Source: JAAYGT01 sp050252075 (GTDB lineage Bacteria > Pseudomonadota > Gammaproteobacteria > Burkholderiales > Burkholderiaceae_B). From it: DNA of 13,344 nucleotides. The notes under the pieces are model-generated. The model did no database searches. It was not told where the DNA came from and saw only the letters and a program-made list of their open reading frames with translations. A program made the position numbers and the translations under genes. Every line of letters begins with the position of its first letter. The first letter of the stretch is position 1. The stretch lies in the NCBI GenBank assembly GCA_050252075.1, contig JBFWLP010000091.1, positions 1-13,344 on the forward strand, given 5' to 3'. Shown here piece by piece: positions 5,599 to 11,797 of this stretch.

Positions 5599-5762
5599 AA
5601 CAAGACGATTACACCCGCTGGCTGGCCGCCGAGATTCAGGCGGCCATCGACGACCCCAGGCCGAGCATTCCACATGCGGAAGTTATGGCCCGGATGGATG
5701 CCCAGCTTGCCCGCTTGAACGCGGACAGGTCGGCAGAACACACGGCGCAGCAAACGCCGTGA
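5595..5762 (+). CDS. PaaA2-like ParE antitoxin, no ParE partner present
   Basis: A 55-residue protein starting at GTG 5595, which overlaps the PIN-toxin TGA (GTGA), so translation is coupled. It contains DYTRWLAAEIQAAIDDPRPS followed by IPHAEVMARM at residues 5-34. This strongly resembles PaaA2 of E. coli O157 and related 'stability determinant' antitoxins, which share a WLxxxVxxxxxDPRPxIPHxEV core and are disordered proteins that neutralise ParE2. A ParE-type toxin would normally follow, but a terminator comes 9 bp after the stop and the next gene is unrelated. It may be an orphan anti-addiction antitoxin or may have been recruited by the FitAB-type pair. The start is inferred from the coupling; an upstream in-frame ATG at 5580 lies inside the toxin gene and is less likely. 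Confidence 0.72.
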   Translation: MKQDDYTRWLAAEIQAAIDDPRPSIPHAEVMARMDAQLARLNADRSAEHTAQQTP

Positions 5763-5771
5763 TTACCAACC

Positions 5772-5795
5772 CCGGCGCGCTAACGCCGGTTTTTT
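5772..5795 (+). terminator. Rho-independent terminator of the FitAB-type operon
   Basis: CCGGCG (5772-5777), loop CGCTAA, CGCCGG (5784-5789), then six T (5790-5795). Textbook intrinsic terminator directly after the third gene of the operon. Confidence 0.9.
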
Positions 5796-5809
5796 CAGGA
5801 GTGGCGAAG

Positions 5810-6172
5810 ATGAATACAGATCAACACTTGGGCCTTCCGCCCGAAGAATTGGGGGCGTTTGTGGCCGAGTTTTTTGAACAGATGGAACCGAAGGTGAAGA
5901 AGGGCAGGGCGTGGACGTTTCACCGACTGAATGCAGCTTGCGACACACCGAACGGGGAGCGCGTGCAGGCTGTGCTTTACCCCGACGACGGGCAGGGCTT
6001 CACGCTGTACGCCCGGCAGGGCCAGACCTTGCACGCTGTCACCCACGAAGGCCGCCCGGTGCGCTTTCGGACGTTTGAAAAAGCACTCACGACGCTGGCC
6101 GACGTGACGCACCTTGACCCCGAAATCATCGTGGATTCGTCCAACTGGTGCGAGGAATCCGGCCCGCACTGA
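5810..6172 (+). CDS. Hypothetical protein upstream of repA
   Basis: A 120-residue acidic protein, not recognised. Its first 30 residues (LGLPPEELGAFVAEFFEQME) look helical. The middle (QAVLYPDDGQGFTLYARQGQ, TLHAVTHEGRPVRFRTFEKA) looks like beta strands followed by a helix and ends before DSSNWCEESGPH. There is no signal peptide or membrane segment. The start at 5810 follows AGGAGTGGCGAAG just after the terminator; ATGs further upstream in frame belong to the preceding operon. It lies 103 bp before repA on the same strand, but a hairpin in between (6182-6211) may separate the two. Position suggests a link to replication control, which is only a guess. Confidence 0.75.
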   Translation: MNTDQHLGLPPEELGAFVAEFFEQMEPKVKKGRAWTFHRLNAACDTPNGERVQAVLYPDDGQGFTLYARQGQTLHAVTHEGRPVRFRTFEKALTTLADVTHLDPEIIVDSSNWCEESGPH

Positions 6173-6181
6173 AAAAAGAAA

Positions 6182-6211
6182 AGCCCAACACCGCGCTAAC
6201 AGTGTTGGGCT
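6182..6211 (-). terminator. Strong hairpin in the repA leader; terminator-like for minus-strand transcription
   Basis: AGCCCAACAC (6182-6191) and GTGTTGGGCT (6202-6211) form a perfect 10-bp stem with a 10-nt loop. The A-rich run GAAAAAAGAAA just before it becomes a U-rich tail only for a minus-strand transcript. There is no minus-strand gene to its right, so it may end an antisense RNA over repA or act as a bidirectional barrier. Confidence 0.6.
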
Positions 6212-6275
6212 GGTGCGGCCCGGAGTGGCGAAACCCATTAGGCCGCGTGACCATTACCAAAACAGGAAAACGATC

Positions 6276-7340
6276 ATGACCAATACTACCAAAAATGGCG
6301 GGAGACAGACAGCCTTAAACCTTGATGGCGGCACGTTCAAGAAGCCCGTCGCGCCCGCGCCGGTTTCCAAATTCCCAAGTCTTGAGGAAAAGGAACGACT
6401 GATTCGCAAGCCGTGGACTACGGAAATGCTCCCGCGCCATCACCAGTTGATCGAGGACGCCTTAGAGATCGAGCAGGAGGAAGCGAGGGCGGCCGGCGCG
6501 CTTGGCTACATGGCCCGCACTCTTGCGCAAGCCACTTTGCCCCACAAAGACCCGAAGTTGCCACCTCGGACGATGTACACCCGCGACACTGGCCGCCTGA
6601 CCCTTTCAGTCGTGCCTACCAGTCCCCGGCATGGCATCCCCTACGGGTCGATTCCACGCGTGATTCTGGCGTGGATATGCAGCGAGGCCGTGAAGACGAA
6701 GGCACGCACGCTTTCCCTCGGCCACTCGCAAAGTGACTTTCTGGAAAGCCTCAAGCTGCACAACAACGGCCGCGACATTGCCCGCTTTCGTGAGCAAGCC
6801 TTGCGCCTGTTCAAGTCGGTTATTTCCGTGGAGTACACCGACGAGCGCGACGGCGACCTATCGGCCCGCCTGATGATTTCCGAGTCGTCGCATGTTTTTT
6901 GGCACCCCAAGGCTTCCGAGCAGCGCGGCCTTTGGGAGAGTTCGCTAGAGCTGTCCGAGGGCTTCTTTCGGGAAATCATGGCCGCGCCCGTGCCGATTGA
7001 CATGCGGGTGTTCCACGCCTTGAGCAAGTCGCCGCTGGCGATGGATATTTACACATGGTTGACCTATCGCATGTTTGTTTTGCGCCGCTCTGGCCGGTCG
7101 TCTGCCTTCGTGCCTTGGGCTGGGTTGAAATCGCAATTTGGGGCTGGCTACCCGGACACAGATCAGGGCTTCCGCGACTTCAAGAAGGGGTTTCGCTTGC
7201 GCCTGAAAGAAGTCCTGTTGTTCTACCCGGCCGCACAGGGCCACATTCAGGAAAAGCCTGTAGGGCTGGCCTTGACGCCGTGCGAGCTGCACATTTCCCA
7301 CACCAACGGGGCCAAGCTGTCGAGTCTGTCCAAGGCTTGA
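6276..7340 (+). CDS. repA: RepA plasmid replication initiator
   Basis: A 354-residue protein of the plasmid RepA family (RepA_C type, as in IncW-like and PromA-like replicons), which binds iterons and recruits the host replisome. After a basic, proline-containing N-terminus come RDTGRLTLSVVPTSPRHGIP, YGSIPRVILAWICSEAVKTK, and ARTLSLGHSQSDFLESLKLH, the helical DNA-binding part typical of the family. Later segments are VPIDMRVFHALSKSPLAMDI, YTWLTYRMF and WAGLKSQFGAGY, the second winged-helix-like part. The start at 6276 has AGGA eight bases upstream; frame-compatible upstream ATGs overlap the preceding gene. The iterons and DnaA boxes lie downstream at 7597-7903, so initiator and origin are adjacent. 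Family confidence is good; exact replicon type is not assigned. Confidence 0.87.
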   Translation: MTNTTKNGGRQTALNLDGGTFKKPVAPAPVSKFPSLEEKERLIRKPWTTEMLPRHHQLIEDALEIEQEEARAAGALGYMARTLAQATLPHKDPKLPPRTMYTRDTGRLTLSVVPTSPRHGIPYGSIPRVILAWICSEAVKTKARTLSLGHSQSDFLESLKLHNNGRDIARFREQALRLFKSVISVEYTDERDGDLSARLMISESSHVFWHPKASEQRGLWESSLELSEGFFREIMAAPVPIDMRVFHALSKSPLAMDIYTWLTYRMFVLRRSGRSSAFVPWAGLKSQFGAGYPDTDQGFRDFKKGFRLRLKEVLLFYPAAQGHIQEKPVGLALTPCELHISHTNGAKLSSLSKA

Positions 7341-7468
7341 TTGGCTCACCCCGACGCGGCCGGGGCCGGGCTTTCGTGCTGCGCATCGAGCCTTGTTCCA
7401 AGTCTCGACCCCTTCGGGCTTCAATCCCTTTCGTCATGCCGTCCCGGCAGCGCTGCGCGTCATGCTGA

Positions 7469-7510
7469 TGGCGACACCGCGGCGAGCTGGCCACCGTGTC
7501 GGCGTCACCA
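7469..7510. repeat. TGGCGACA-N27-GTCACCA, copy 2
   Basis: TGGCGACA at 7469-7476 and GTCACCA at 7504-7510, 27 bp apart, between repA and the iterons. Confidence 0.65.
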
Positions 7511-7542
7511 GTGCCGGACGTGAAATCGCACCCCCCCACCTT

Positions 7543-7585
7543 TGGCGACAGAGCCGGGCGACCTGGTGCGCTCCGACCGTCACCA
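7543..7585. repeat. TGGCGACA-N28-GTCACCA, copy 3
   Basis: TGGCGACA at 7543-7550 and GTCACCA at 7579-7585, spacing 28. The GACCTGG inside the spacer is shared with copies 1 and 4. It abuts the first DnaA-like box of the origin. Confidence 0.65.
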
Positions 7586-7630
7586 TTCCCCCGATCTGTG
7601 GAAAAACCCTGTGGATAGCAACAGTTATCC

Positions 7631-7649
7631 ACGTGCAATCACTCCCGCG
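7631..7649 (+). repeat. Isolated variant iteron
   Basis: ACGTGCAATCACTCCCGCG, one base different (C for T) from the main iteron. It lies 69 bp before the first unit of the array and is fused by 3 bp to a DnaA-like box. Confidence 0.75.
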
Positions 7650-7699
7650 AGCCGAAAGCCCGCCGCCCAAGGGGTTGCGGTCGATTTGGGGAAGTCGCG

Positions 7700-7761
7700 A
7701 CGTGTAATCACTCCCGCGTCAACGTGTAATCACTCCCGCGTCAACGTGTAATCACTCCCGC
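7700..7761 (+). repeat. Three tandem 22-bp iterons
   Basis: ACGTGTAATCACTCCCGC starts at 7700, 7722 and 7744, a 22-bp period with GTCA as linker. The period is close to two helical turns, so the RepA sites face the same side of the DNA. Confidence 0.92.
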
Positions 7762-7903
7762 CCCCGACTTTTCCACAGCCCGCAAACCCGCGCCCCGCCT
7801 AGCTTTTCGCGGTTATCCACCGCTCCTACAAGTAGCTTGCTACAAATAGCTTTTTTTCAAATATATAAAAACAAGTAGTTGGAGCGCCAAAAACCGTGGA
7901 TAA

Positions 7904-8592
7904 CTCGACCGCCTGAGAAAATCGAAGCGCCGCAAAGCGGTCTGCGACCGGGGCACCCCTTCGGGGTTCCCCCAACCTTCGGTCGGCTCCCCCTCCCGAT
8001 AAATGGATGGCCTGCGGCCATGACTCTTTGTTGAAGCGCGGCAAGCCGCGCAGGTTGGCACCAAGGCAGCGGGACCAAGACAAGAAGGCATTACCGGCTG
8101 GCCTAGGGCCAGATCGCGGAACGAAGCGCGGCACTTGCCGCGCATGGGTGATCGACGACCGATTTGATGGTCAAGGCACAGCGAAGGGCCGAGCAAGGCC
8201 GAAAAGCGGCTCTACGGGCGTTTGATGAAGTCTGCGGATTTGACGCGCTGAATCTGTCTTGCGAAATCAAAAAAGCTCAGGTTTTCAACGAAGCAGGCGA
8301 TTTGACGCGGCGCACCACTCCCCCCCGCCCCTCGCTAGCGAGGGGAGCGATTCGCCATCTGACGTCAGGGATGCAGGCGGCGGGGCGCTTCGCTTCCTTG
8401 ACTGCACCCCAGACTAGAGGCTTGGGCCGTTCCAGGGGAATCAAGGGTTCGGCTTCGCCCGCCATCCTCACCCGTTCGGTGCTCGCCGTGCCGGCTGCGC
8501 TCCGCGTGCGGCCTCCTGTGTCGCCCTTGACACCCCTTCCACTCAAAAACCGGGGCGGCCAGCGAAAGCCGGGGTCGAAAATAATCGTTTTC
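7904..8592. other. Long non-coding stretch between oriV and kfrA
   Basis: There is no convincing gene on either strand in about 690 bp. It holds GC-rich hairpins such as ACCCC-TTC-GGGGT near 7950, a perfect 18-bp palindrome at 8328-8345 (CCCCTCGCTAGCGAGGGG), and GATTTGACGCG twice (8237 and 8299). GCGCTGAATCTGTCTTGCG (8245-8263) matches 18 of 19 bases at 2730-2748. It also holds the left arm of the repeat that flanks kfrA. Confidence 0.6.
8431..8533 (-). repeat. ~100-bp inverted repeat flanking kfrA, left arm
   Basis: Read on the minus strand from 8533, this arm matches 9818-9917 imperfectly along its whole length. Shared blocks in order are GTGTCAAGGGC, GGAGCGCAGC, CCGAACGGGTG, GGGCGAAGCC and CCCTTGAT. 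Each arm is itself bounded by TCAAGGG and CCCTTGA. Confidence 0.7.
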
Positions 8593-8662
8593 TTTGTAGT
8601 GTAGTAGTAATAGTAGTAGTATAATTATTATTATTCTTACGAATTTCAAAGGAGTTAGTCAA
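8593..8662 (+). promoter_or_regulatory. kfrA promoter region with AT-rich triplet repeats
   Basis: A consensus -10, TATAAT, lies at 8620-8625 inside a run of TAG/TAA triplets (8597-8620) followed by TTA triplets (8625-8635). No clear -35 is seen at 17 bp. KfrA proteins repress their own promoter, so the repeats are a candidate operator. AAAGGAG at 8648-8654 is the ribosome binding site. Confidence 0.6.
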
Positions 8663-9700
8663 ATGGCCCTATCCCAAGACATCAAAGAACGCATCTTTGC
8701 CGCTGCCGACGCCCTGCACGCAGCCAGCGAAACCGGCGAGTTTCCGAGCGTTGAAGCCGTGCGGCAAGAGAGCCGCGCAGGCATGAACAACGTCGTGGAG
8801 GCAATGAAGGAATGGCGACAGAACCAGCGCAAGCAGGTTCAGGCCGTGCGCGAGCCGTTGCCGGTTGAATTGCATGGCGTGGTGCAGAGCATGGGCCAAA
8901 GCCTTTGGGAGACGGCGCAGCAACTAGCGAACGAATCGCTAGACGCTGCCAAGGTTGCCTTTGAAACCGAAAAAAGCGACCTGATCCAGCTATCGGCCGA
9001 GCAGTCCGAATCCTTCGAGAAGCAAACCGCCGAGCTGGAAGCCGCACAGGCGCGCATTGCCGAGCTTGAACGCCAAGCCACGGCCGCCGCAGCAGCAGCG
9101 CAAGCAACCGGGCAAGAGCTGGAAGCCACCCGCAGCGCCCGGCTTGCAGCCGAGCAAGCCGCAGCCCTTGCCAACCAGAAGGCCGAGGAAATCGAACGCC
9201 GGGCGGCCGAGCTGCGCGCCGAGTTGAATCACGCACACACCGAAGCCGAAGCCGCCGCCACGGCCGCCAAGGCGACGGCCGACAGCTTGCGTGCTGATGC
9301 CGACCGCTTACGCACAGAGCGCGACAAGGCGCAGCAACGCCACGAGCTGGCCGAAGCCGAAGGCGTCAAGCTGGCCGCCAGTCTGGCCGCCGCTCAAGGC
9401 GAGACGATGAAGGCGCAAGCGGCCCTTGCTGGCGTCACGGCCAAAGCCGAGGCCACAGAGCAGGCGCACCAGGAGCAGCGCAAGCAATCCGCCACAGAGG
9501 CGCATCGAGCAGCCGAGCGCATGACCAAGGCGAAGGCCGAACGCGACGACGCCACCAAAGCCGCCACAGAGGCCAGAGAACGCGCCGCAGGGCTTGCCGG
9601 GCAGTTGCAGGCCATGCAGGAACAAAACGCCGCTTTGCTGGCCGCGATCAAGCCACAGGGCGAACCGAAGCCGAAGAAAACCCCGCCTGCCAAAGCCTGA
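8663..9700 (+). CDS. kfrA: KfrA-type DNA-binding coiled-coil protein
   Basis: A 345-residue protein of the KfrA family. Residues about 1-60 form the N-terminal helix-turn-helix domain (DIKERIFAAADALHAASETG, then VEAVRQESRAGMNNVVEAMK). Residues about 75-330 are an almost unbroken alpha-helical coiled coil rich in Ala, Glu, Gln and Arg, and the end is basic (PKPKKTPPAKA). In IncP and IncU plasmids KfrA represses its own promoter and forms filament-like multimers that aid stable maintenance. AAAGGAG eight bases before ATG 8663 fixes the start. The gene stands alone, with its own promoter in an AT-rich triplet-repeat leader, and is flanked by a ~100-bp inverted repeat and a TGGCGACA-type repeat right after the stop. 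Confidence 0.9.
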   Translation: MALSQDIKERIFAAADALHAASETGEFPSVEAVRQESRAGMNNVVEAMKEWRQNQRKQVQAVREPLPVELHGVVQSMGQSLWETAQQLANESLDAAKVAFETEKSDLIQLSAEQSESFEKQTAELEAAQARIAELERQATAAAAAAQATGQELEATRSARLAAEQAAALANQKAEEIERRAAELRAELNHAHTEAEAAATAAKATADSLRADADRLRTERDKAQQRHELAEAEGVKLAASLAAAQGETMKAQAALAGVTAKAEATEQAHQEQRKQSATEAHRAAERMTKAKAERDDATKAATEARERAAGLAGQLQAMQEQNAALLAAIKPQGEPKPKKTPPAKA

Positions 9701-9703
9701 TCT

Positions 9704-9745
9704 TGGCGACAGCTTCACGACCTGGCCAACGCGCAGCCGTCACCA
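9704..9745. repeat. TGGCGACA-N27-GTCACCA, copy 4
   Basis: TGGCGACA at 9704-9711 and GTCACCA at 9739-9745, 3 bp after the kfrA stop. The first 26 bases or so are shared with copy 1 at 2749. Confidence 0.7.
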
Positions 9746-10054
9746 ACGGCCGCCGCGTTTTGGCTGTTTCGTACCCGCGTTCGTTGTCAGTCATGGCCCG
9801 TGTCATGGCTGGAAGCAGTGTCAAGGGCACGCCCGGAAGCCGCATGCGGAACGGAGCGCAGCGAGTACCGAACGGGTGGAGGTCGTGGGCGAAGCCTTCA
9901 CCCTTGATGCTGATGGAAGCCAGAGAGCCTATCGGCAAGGGGGTAGGACAAGGGCACCGCCCGCAGCGCCTGCCCCCGCAGACAGTCGGGCAAGAACCGA
10001 CGCGGGATGCAACCCGAAGGGGGTTGCCCAAGCGAAGCGCGGAGGGGTTCCCGC
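9746..10054. other. Non-coding stretch between kfrA and the transfer operon
   Basis: No convincing gene. It contains the right arm of the kfrA-flanking repeat and the hairpin GCAACCC-GAAGG-GGGTTGC (10009-10027). It is bounded by copies 4 and 5 of the long-spaced repeat. Confidence 0.55.
9818..9917 (+). repeat. ~100-bp inverted repeat flanking kfrA, right arm
   Basis: Counterpart of 8431-8533 in opposite orientation, starting GTGTCAAGGGC and ending near CCCTTGAT. Its flanks are unrelated to those of the left arm as far as I can see. Confidence 0.7.
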
Positions 10055-10096
10055 TGGTGACAGATTGGCGCGATCGAGGCAGATCCGTTGTCACCA
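10055..10096. repeat. TGGTGACA-N27-GTCACCA, copy 5 (perfect arms)
   Basis: TGGTGACA at 10055-10062 and GTCACCA at 10090-10096. With the preceding T the right arm is TGTCACCA, a perfect 8-bp inverted match. It touches the T-tract side of the transfer-operon terminator. Confidence 0.7.
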
Positions 10097-10122
10097 AAAG
10101 ATAACCCCGCCGAAGCGGGGTT
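10096..10122 (-). terminator. UUCG-loop terminator of the virB5-virB6 operon
   Basis: On the minus strand the sequence reads AACCCCGC, loop TTCG, GCGGGGTT, then ATCTTTT. It has an 8-bp stem with the ultra-stable UUCG loop and a short T-run, 5 bp after the last gene's stop. Confidence 0.85.
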
Positions 10123-10127
10123 GAGGG

Positions 10128-10430
10128 TCAGCGTTCCAGCTCGACAGAGGGCAGAGGGTGCGCCCGTTCGATGTTCTGCATGTTGTAGGCGTATTCGTCT
10201 CGGCCTAACGTCGTGGGCCGTGCGCCGTCTCGCTTTGCCGCATGGGCTACCTTCGTTACGTCGAGAGCATGAGCAGCCGACAAGCCCGGCACATGCGCTT
10301 TAGCTGTGCGCGGGTTTTCGGCGTGTTCCCACTCCTGCAACCAGTGGGCAATCCGCTGGCTGTCAGGCGTGTAGCCGGTTGCATGTGTCATGAGACGCAT
10401 CAGGGCTTCGTGTTCCAGTTGGCTGAACAT
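10128..10430 (-). CDS. Small hypothetical protein at the end of the transfer operon
   Basis: A 100-residue soluble protein, not securely recognised. The N-terminal half (EHEALMRLMTHATGYTPDSQ, then RIAHWLQEWEHAE) has a weak look of the small plasmid and phage proteins with an ALxxLLxxAxxxTGQSRRVAxFLLxW pattern (DUF7673-like). That is a tentative comparison. The second half (LDVTKVAHAAKRDGARPTTL) is unremarkable. It starts 3 bp after the virB6 stop, so it is co-transcribed with the secretion genes, and it is the last gene before the terminator. Proteins in that place may be accessory or regulatory; nothing specific can be claimed. Confidence 0.7.
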   Translation of the reverse strand: MFSQLEHEALMRLMTHATGYTPDSQRIAHWLQEWEHAENPRTAKAHVPGLSAAHALDVTKVAHAAKRDGARPTTLGRDEYAYNMQNIERAHPLPSVELER

Positions 10431-10433
10431 GGT

Positions 10434-11537
10434 TTATTTCTCCACCTTGCCGCCCGGCTGTTTCCCCCAAGCCGATGCCAAGCGTTCCTTGACACCTTCA
10501 CGGTAAGCAGGATTGCGCGCCCAAATACTGCGGCCCATTGCCAAGTGTTCTGCGCGTCGGGCGGTTGTCTGATGGCCGGTGCGAGGGTCAAGGCGCGTTG
10601 ATGTTGGGTTGACCATGTTGTTTAGGCCACCCGCTGCACGACCTGGTGCAGAAGCCATGCCGGCCGCACTGCGTGCCATTCCGCCGAACGTAATTGCCGC
10701 AGAGGACATGCCGCCCGCAAGCTGCGCTGCATAGTTGTTGACCGTGTAGAGGATGTACAACATCACCGACGAAACGACCAGCAATTGCAAGGACGTGAAT
10801 AGCGGGTTTTGGTCGCTGTCAATATCGACAGGCCCGACAAATGCCAAGAACGCTTTAATGGCGAAAGAGAGCACCGCAGCCAATAGCGCAATTTGAAACA
10901 ACGCAGTCATGACAACACTAAACCAGCGGTCAAAAAATTGCTTTGTCGGTGCCCACATTAAGAGCATGACGAACAGCGGGCCGATGCCAAGCATGATCGA
11001 CAGGACGGCCTTAGCCATCACAATCATGGCTCCCGCAGGAAGGGCAATGATTAGCGTTGCAAGGGCGATGATGCAGGCATTTATGTATTCGCCTACAGCC
11101 ATGCCCGTTTCGCTCCATCCACGATTACCGGCCTTTTCCCAAAGTTGCGCCGACAAGTCCAAGCCCTTGCCGAATGCATCATCGACGACGCCATAAACCG
11201 ACGTTGGAGACATGCCATTGCTGCCGGAAAAAGAGGCCGCCAAAGCCGATTCCAGACCGCGTATGGCCTCAACAACCCAAGTCAGGTACATATCCGCATT
11301 CAGAGCAAAAGCGGAAATCAGCAGGAACTTCCCACATGAAAGCAGGAAGGTCGAAAAAGGGGCTTCGACCTTCCCCAAAACCATCATGAAGCCGTTCATC
11401 ACGTAATGAAACGTCGTTAGCAGAACCGCCAATGTTACGAATGTGGAGACGACCGCGCCCGCCGTTGTATTAACGTAGGTGTTTAGGGCCGTGTCGATAG
11501 TCTCGCCAATGAATTGAAACAGCATAGGGCCGGCCAT
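10434..11537 (-). CDS. virB6: VirB6/TrwI-type inner-membrane T4SS protein
   Basis: A 367-residue polytopic membrane protein with at least five hydrophobic segments: VVSTFVTLAVLLTTFHYVMN, KFLLISAFALNADMYLTWVV, ACIIALATLIIALPAGAMIV, KAVLSIMLGIGPLFVMLLMW (with the conserved W after it), and VVMTALFQIALLAAVLSFAI. The family hallmark GIGPLFVMLLMWAPTKQFFD is present at the fourth. The C-terminal ~90 residues are hydrophilic and Gly/Ala/Arg-rich. VirB6 forms part of the inner-membrane channel that passes DNA. The start at 11537 is preferred because AGGAG sits about 8 bases upstream; a TTG at 11543 is too close to it. It begins 2 bp after the eexN stop and is followed by the small gene at 10430. Confidence 0.92.
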   Translation of the reverse strand: MAGPMLFQFIGETIDTALNTYVNTTAGAVVSTFVTLAVLLTTFHYVMNGFMMVLGKVEAPFSTFLLSCGKFLLISAFALNADMYLTWVVEAIRGLESALAASFSGSNGMSPTSVYGVVDDAFGKGLDLSAQLWEKAGNRGWSETGMAVGEYINACIIALATLIIALPAGAMIVMAKAVLSIMLGIGPLFVMLLMWAPTKQFFDRWFSVVMTALFQIALLAAVLSFAIKAFLAFVGPVDIDSDQNPLFTSLQLLVVSSVMLYILYTVNNYAAQLAGGMSSAAITFGGMARSAAGMASAPGRAAGGLNNMVNPTSTRLDPRTGHQTTARRAEHLAMGRSIWARNPAYREGVKERLASAWGKQPGGKVEK

Positions 11538-11539
11538 GT

Positions 11540-11797
11540 TCAATCTCCTTTCTTGCCGAAATCAACGGCGCTAGGTGTTACCCACCCGCGCCGGGCGTTG
11601 GCTTTTTGGTTGTCCGCCTGCTGAGCGTTTACGCAGTTTGCAGACTCCCTAAGCCGTCCGGGATCAGCTTTGCATTTGGCAAGCATTTCCTTGCGTTCGG
11701 CTTCGTGTTCCTTGTACCAATCTACGGTTTGAACTGGCGTGTTTTCACCGCAGCCCGCGAGGATGGCGAGAAGCGTCAAGAGGACGAAATTTTTCAT
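11540..11797 (-). CDS. eexN: EexN-type entry-exclusion lipoprotein
   Basis: An 85-residue lipoprotein with signal MKNFVLLTLLAILAGC, a lipobox LAGC with C16 as the lipidated cysteine. The mature part contains TVDWYKEHEAERKEMLAKCK and RESANCVNAQQA, the EexN family core with two conserved cysteines (disulfide likely). EexN proteins of IncW/IncN/PromA-type systems sit in the envelope of a recipient and block entry of a like plasmid. It lies between a membrane-protein gene (4-bp ATGA overlap) and virB6 (2-bp gap), the usual place next to virB5/virB6. Its C-terminus KANARRGW...FGKK closely repeats the C-terminus of VirB5, backed by 26 identical bases, which is unusual. Confidence 0.9.
   Translation of the reverse strand: MKNFVLLTLLAILAGCGENTPVQTVDWYKEHEAERKEMLAKCKADPGRLRESANCVNAQQADNQKANARRGWVTPSAVDFGKKGD
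11581..11606 (-). repeat. 26-bp block shared by eexN and virB5 (eexN copy)
   Basis: These 26 bases (CCCACCCGCG...TTGGCTTTT on the + strand) are identical to 12326-12351. Both encode KANARRGW near the C-terminus of their proteins. Confidence 0.9.

Larger units (their letters stand above)
7597..7903. other. oriV: Probable vegetative origin oriV
   Basis: The region contains iterons (7631 and 7700-7761) and DnaA-box-like sites: TGTGGAAAA (7597), TGTGGATAG (7610), TTATCCACG (7625, overlapping the first iteron), TTTTCCACA (7769), TTATCCACC (7813) and, in reverse, CGTGGATAA (7895). An AT-rich tract at 7844-7882 includes a run of T and ATATATAAAAA and would be the unwinding element. ACAAGTAG occurs on both sides of it (7828 and 7871), and GTAGC-TT-GCTAC (7832-7843) is a small inverted repeat. 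Position just downstream of repA supports the call. Confidence 0.85.

Noticed and set aside
7438..7480. Possible third copy of the kfrA-flanking repeat
   Set aside because: Only scattered blocks match (CCGTCCCGGCAGCGCTGCGC against the arm); too degenerate to claim.
7700..7761. Short direct repeats that could suggest a CRISPR array
   Set aside because: The units are adjoining 22-bp iterons with 4-bp linkers and no variable spacers, next to repA and DnaA boxes.
8164..8604. Open frame of 146 codons between oriV and kfrA
   Set aside because: There is no ribosome binding site, it uses a TTG start, composition is low-complexity, and it runs through a palindrome and the repeat arm. No domain is recognisable.
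9703..10104. Open frames on both strands after kfrA
   Set aside because: They have no ribosome binding site, cross the repeat arm, hairpins and the terminator, and show no recognisable domain.
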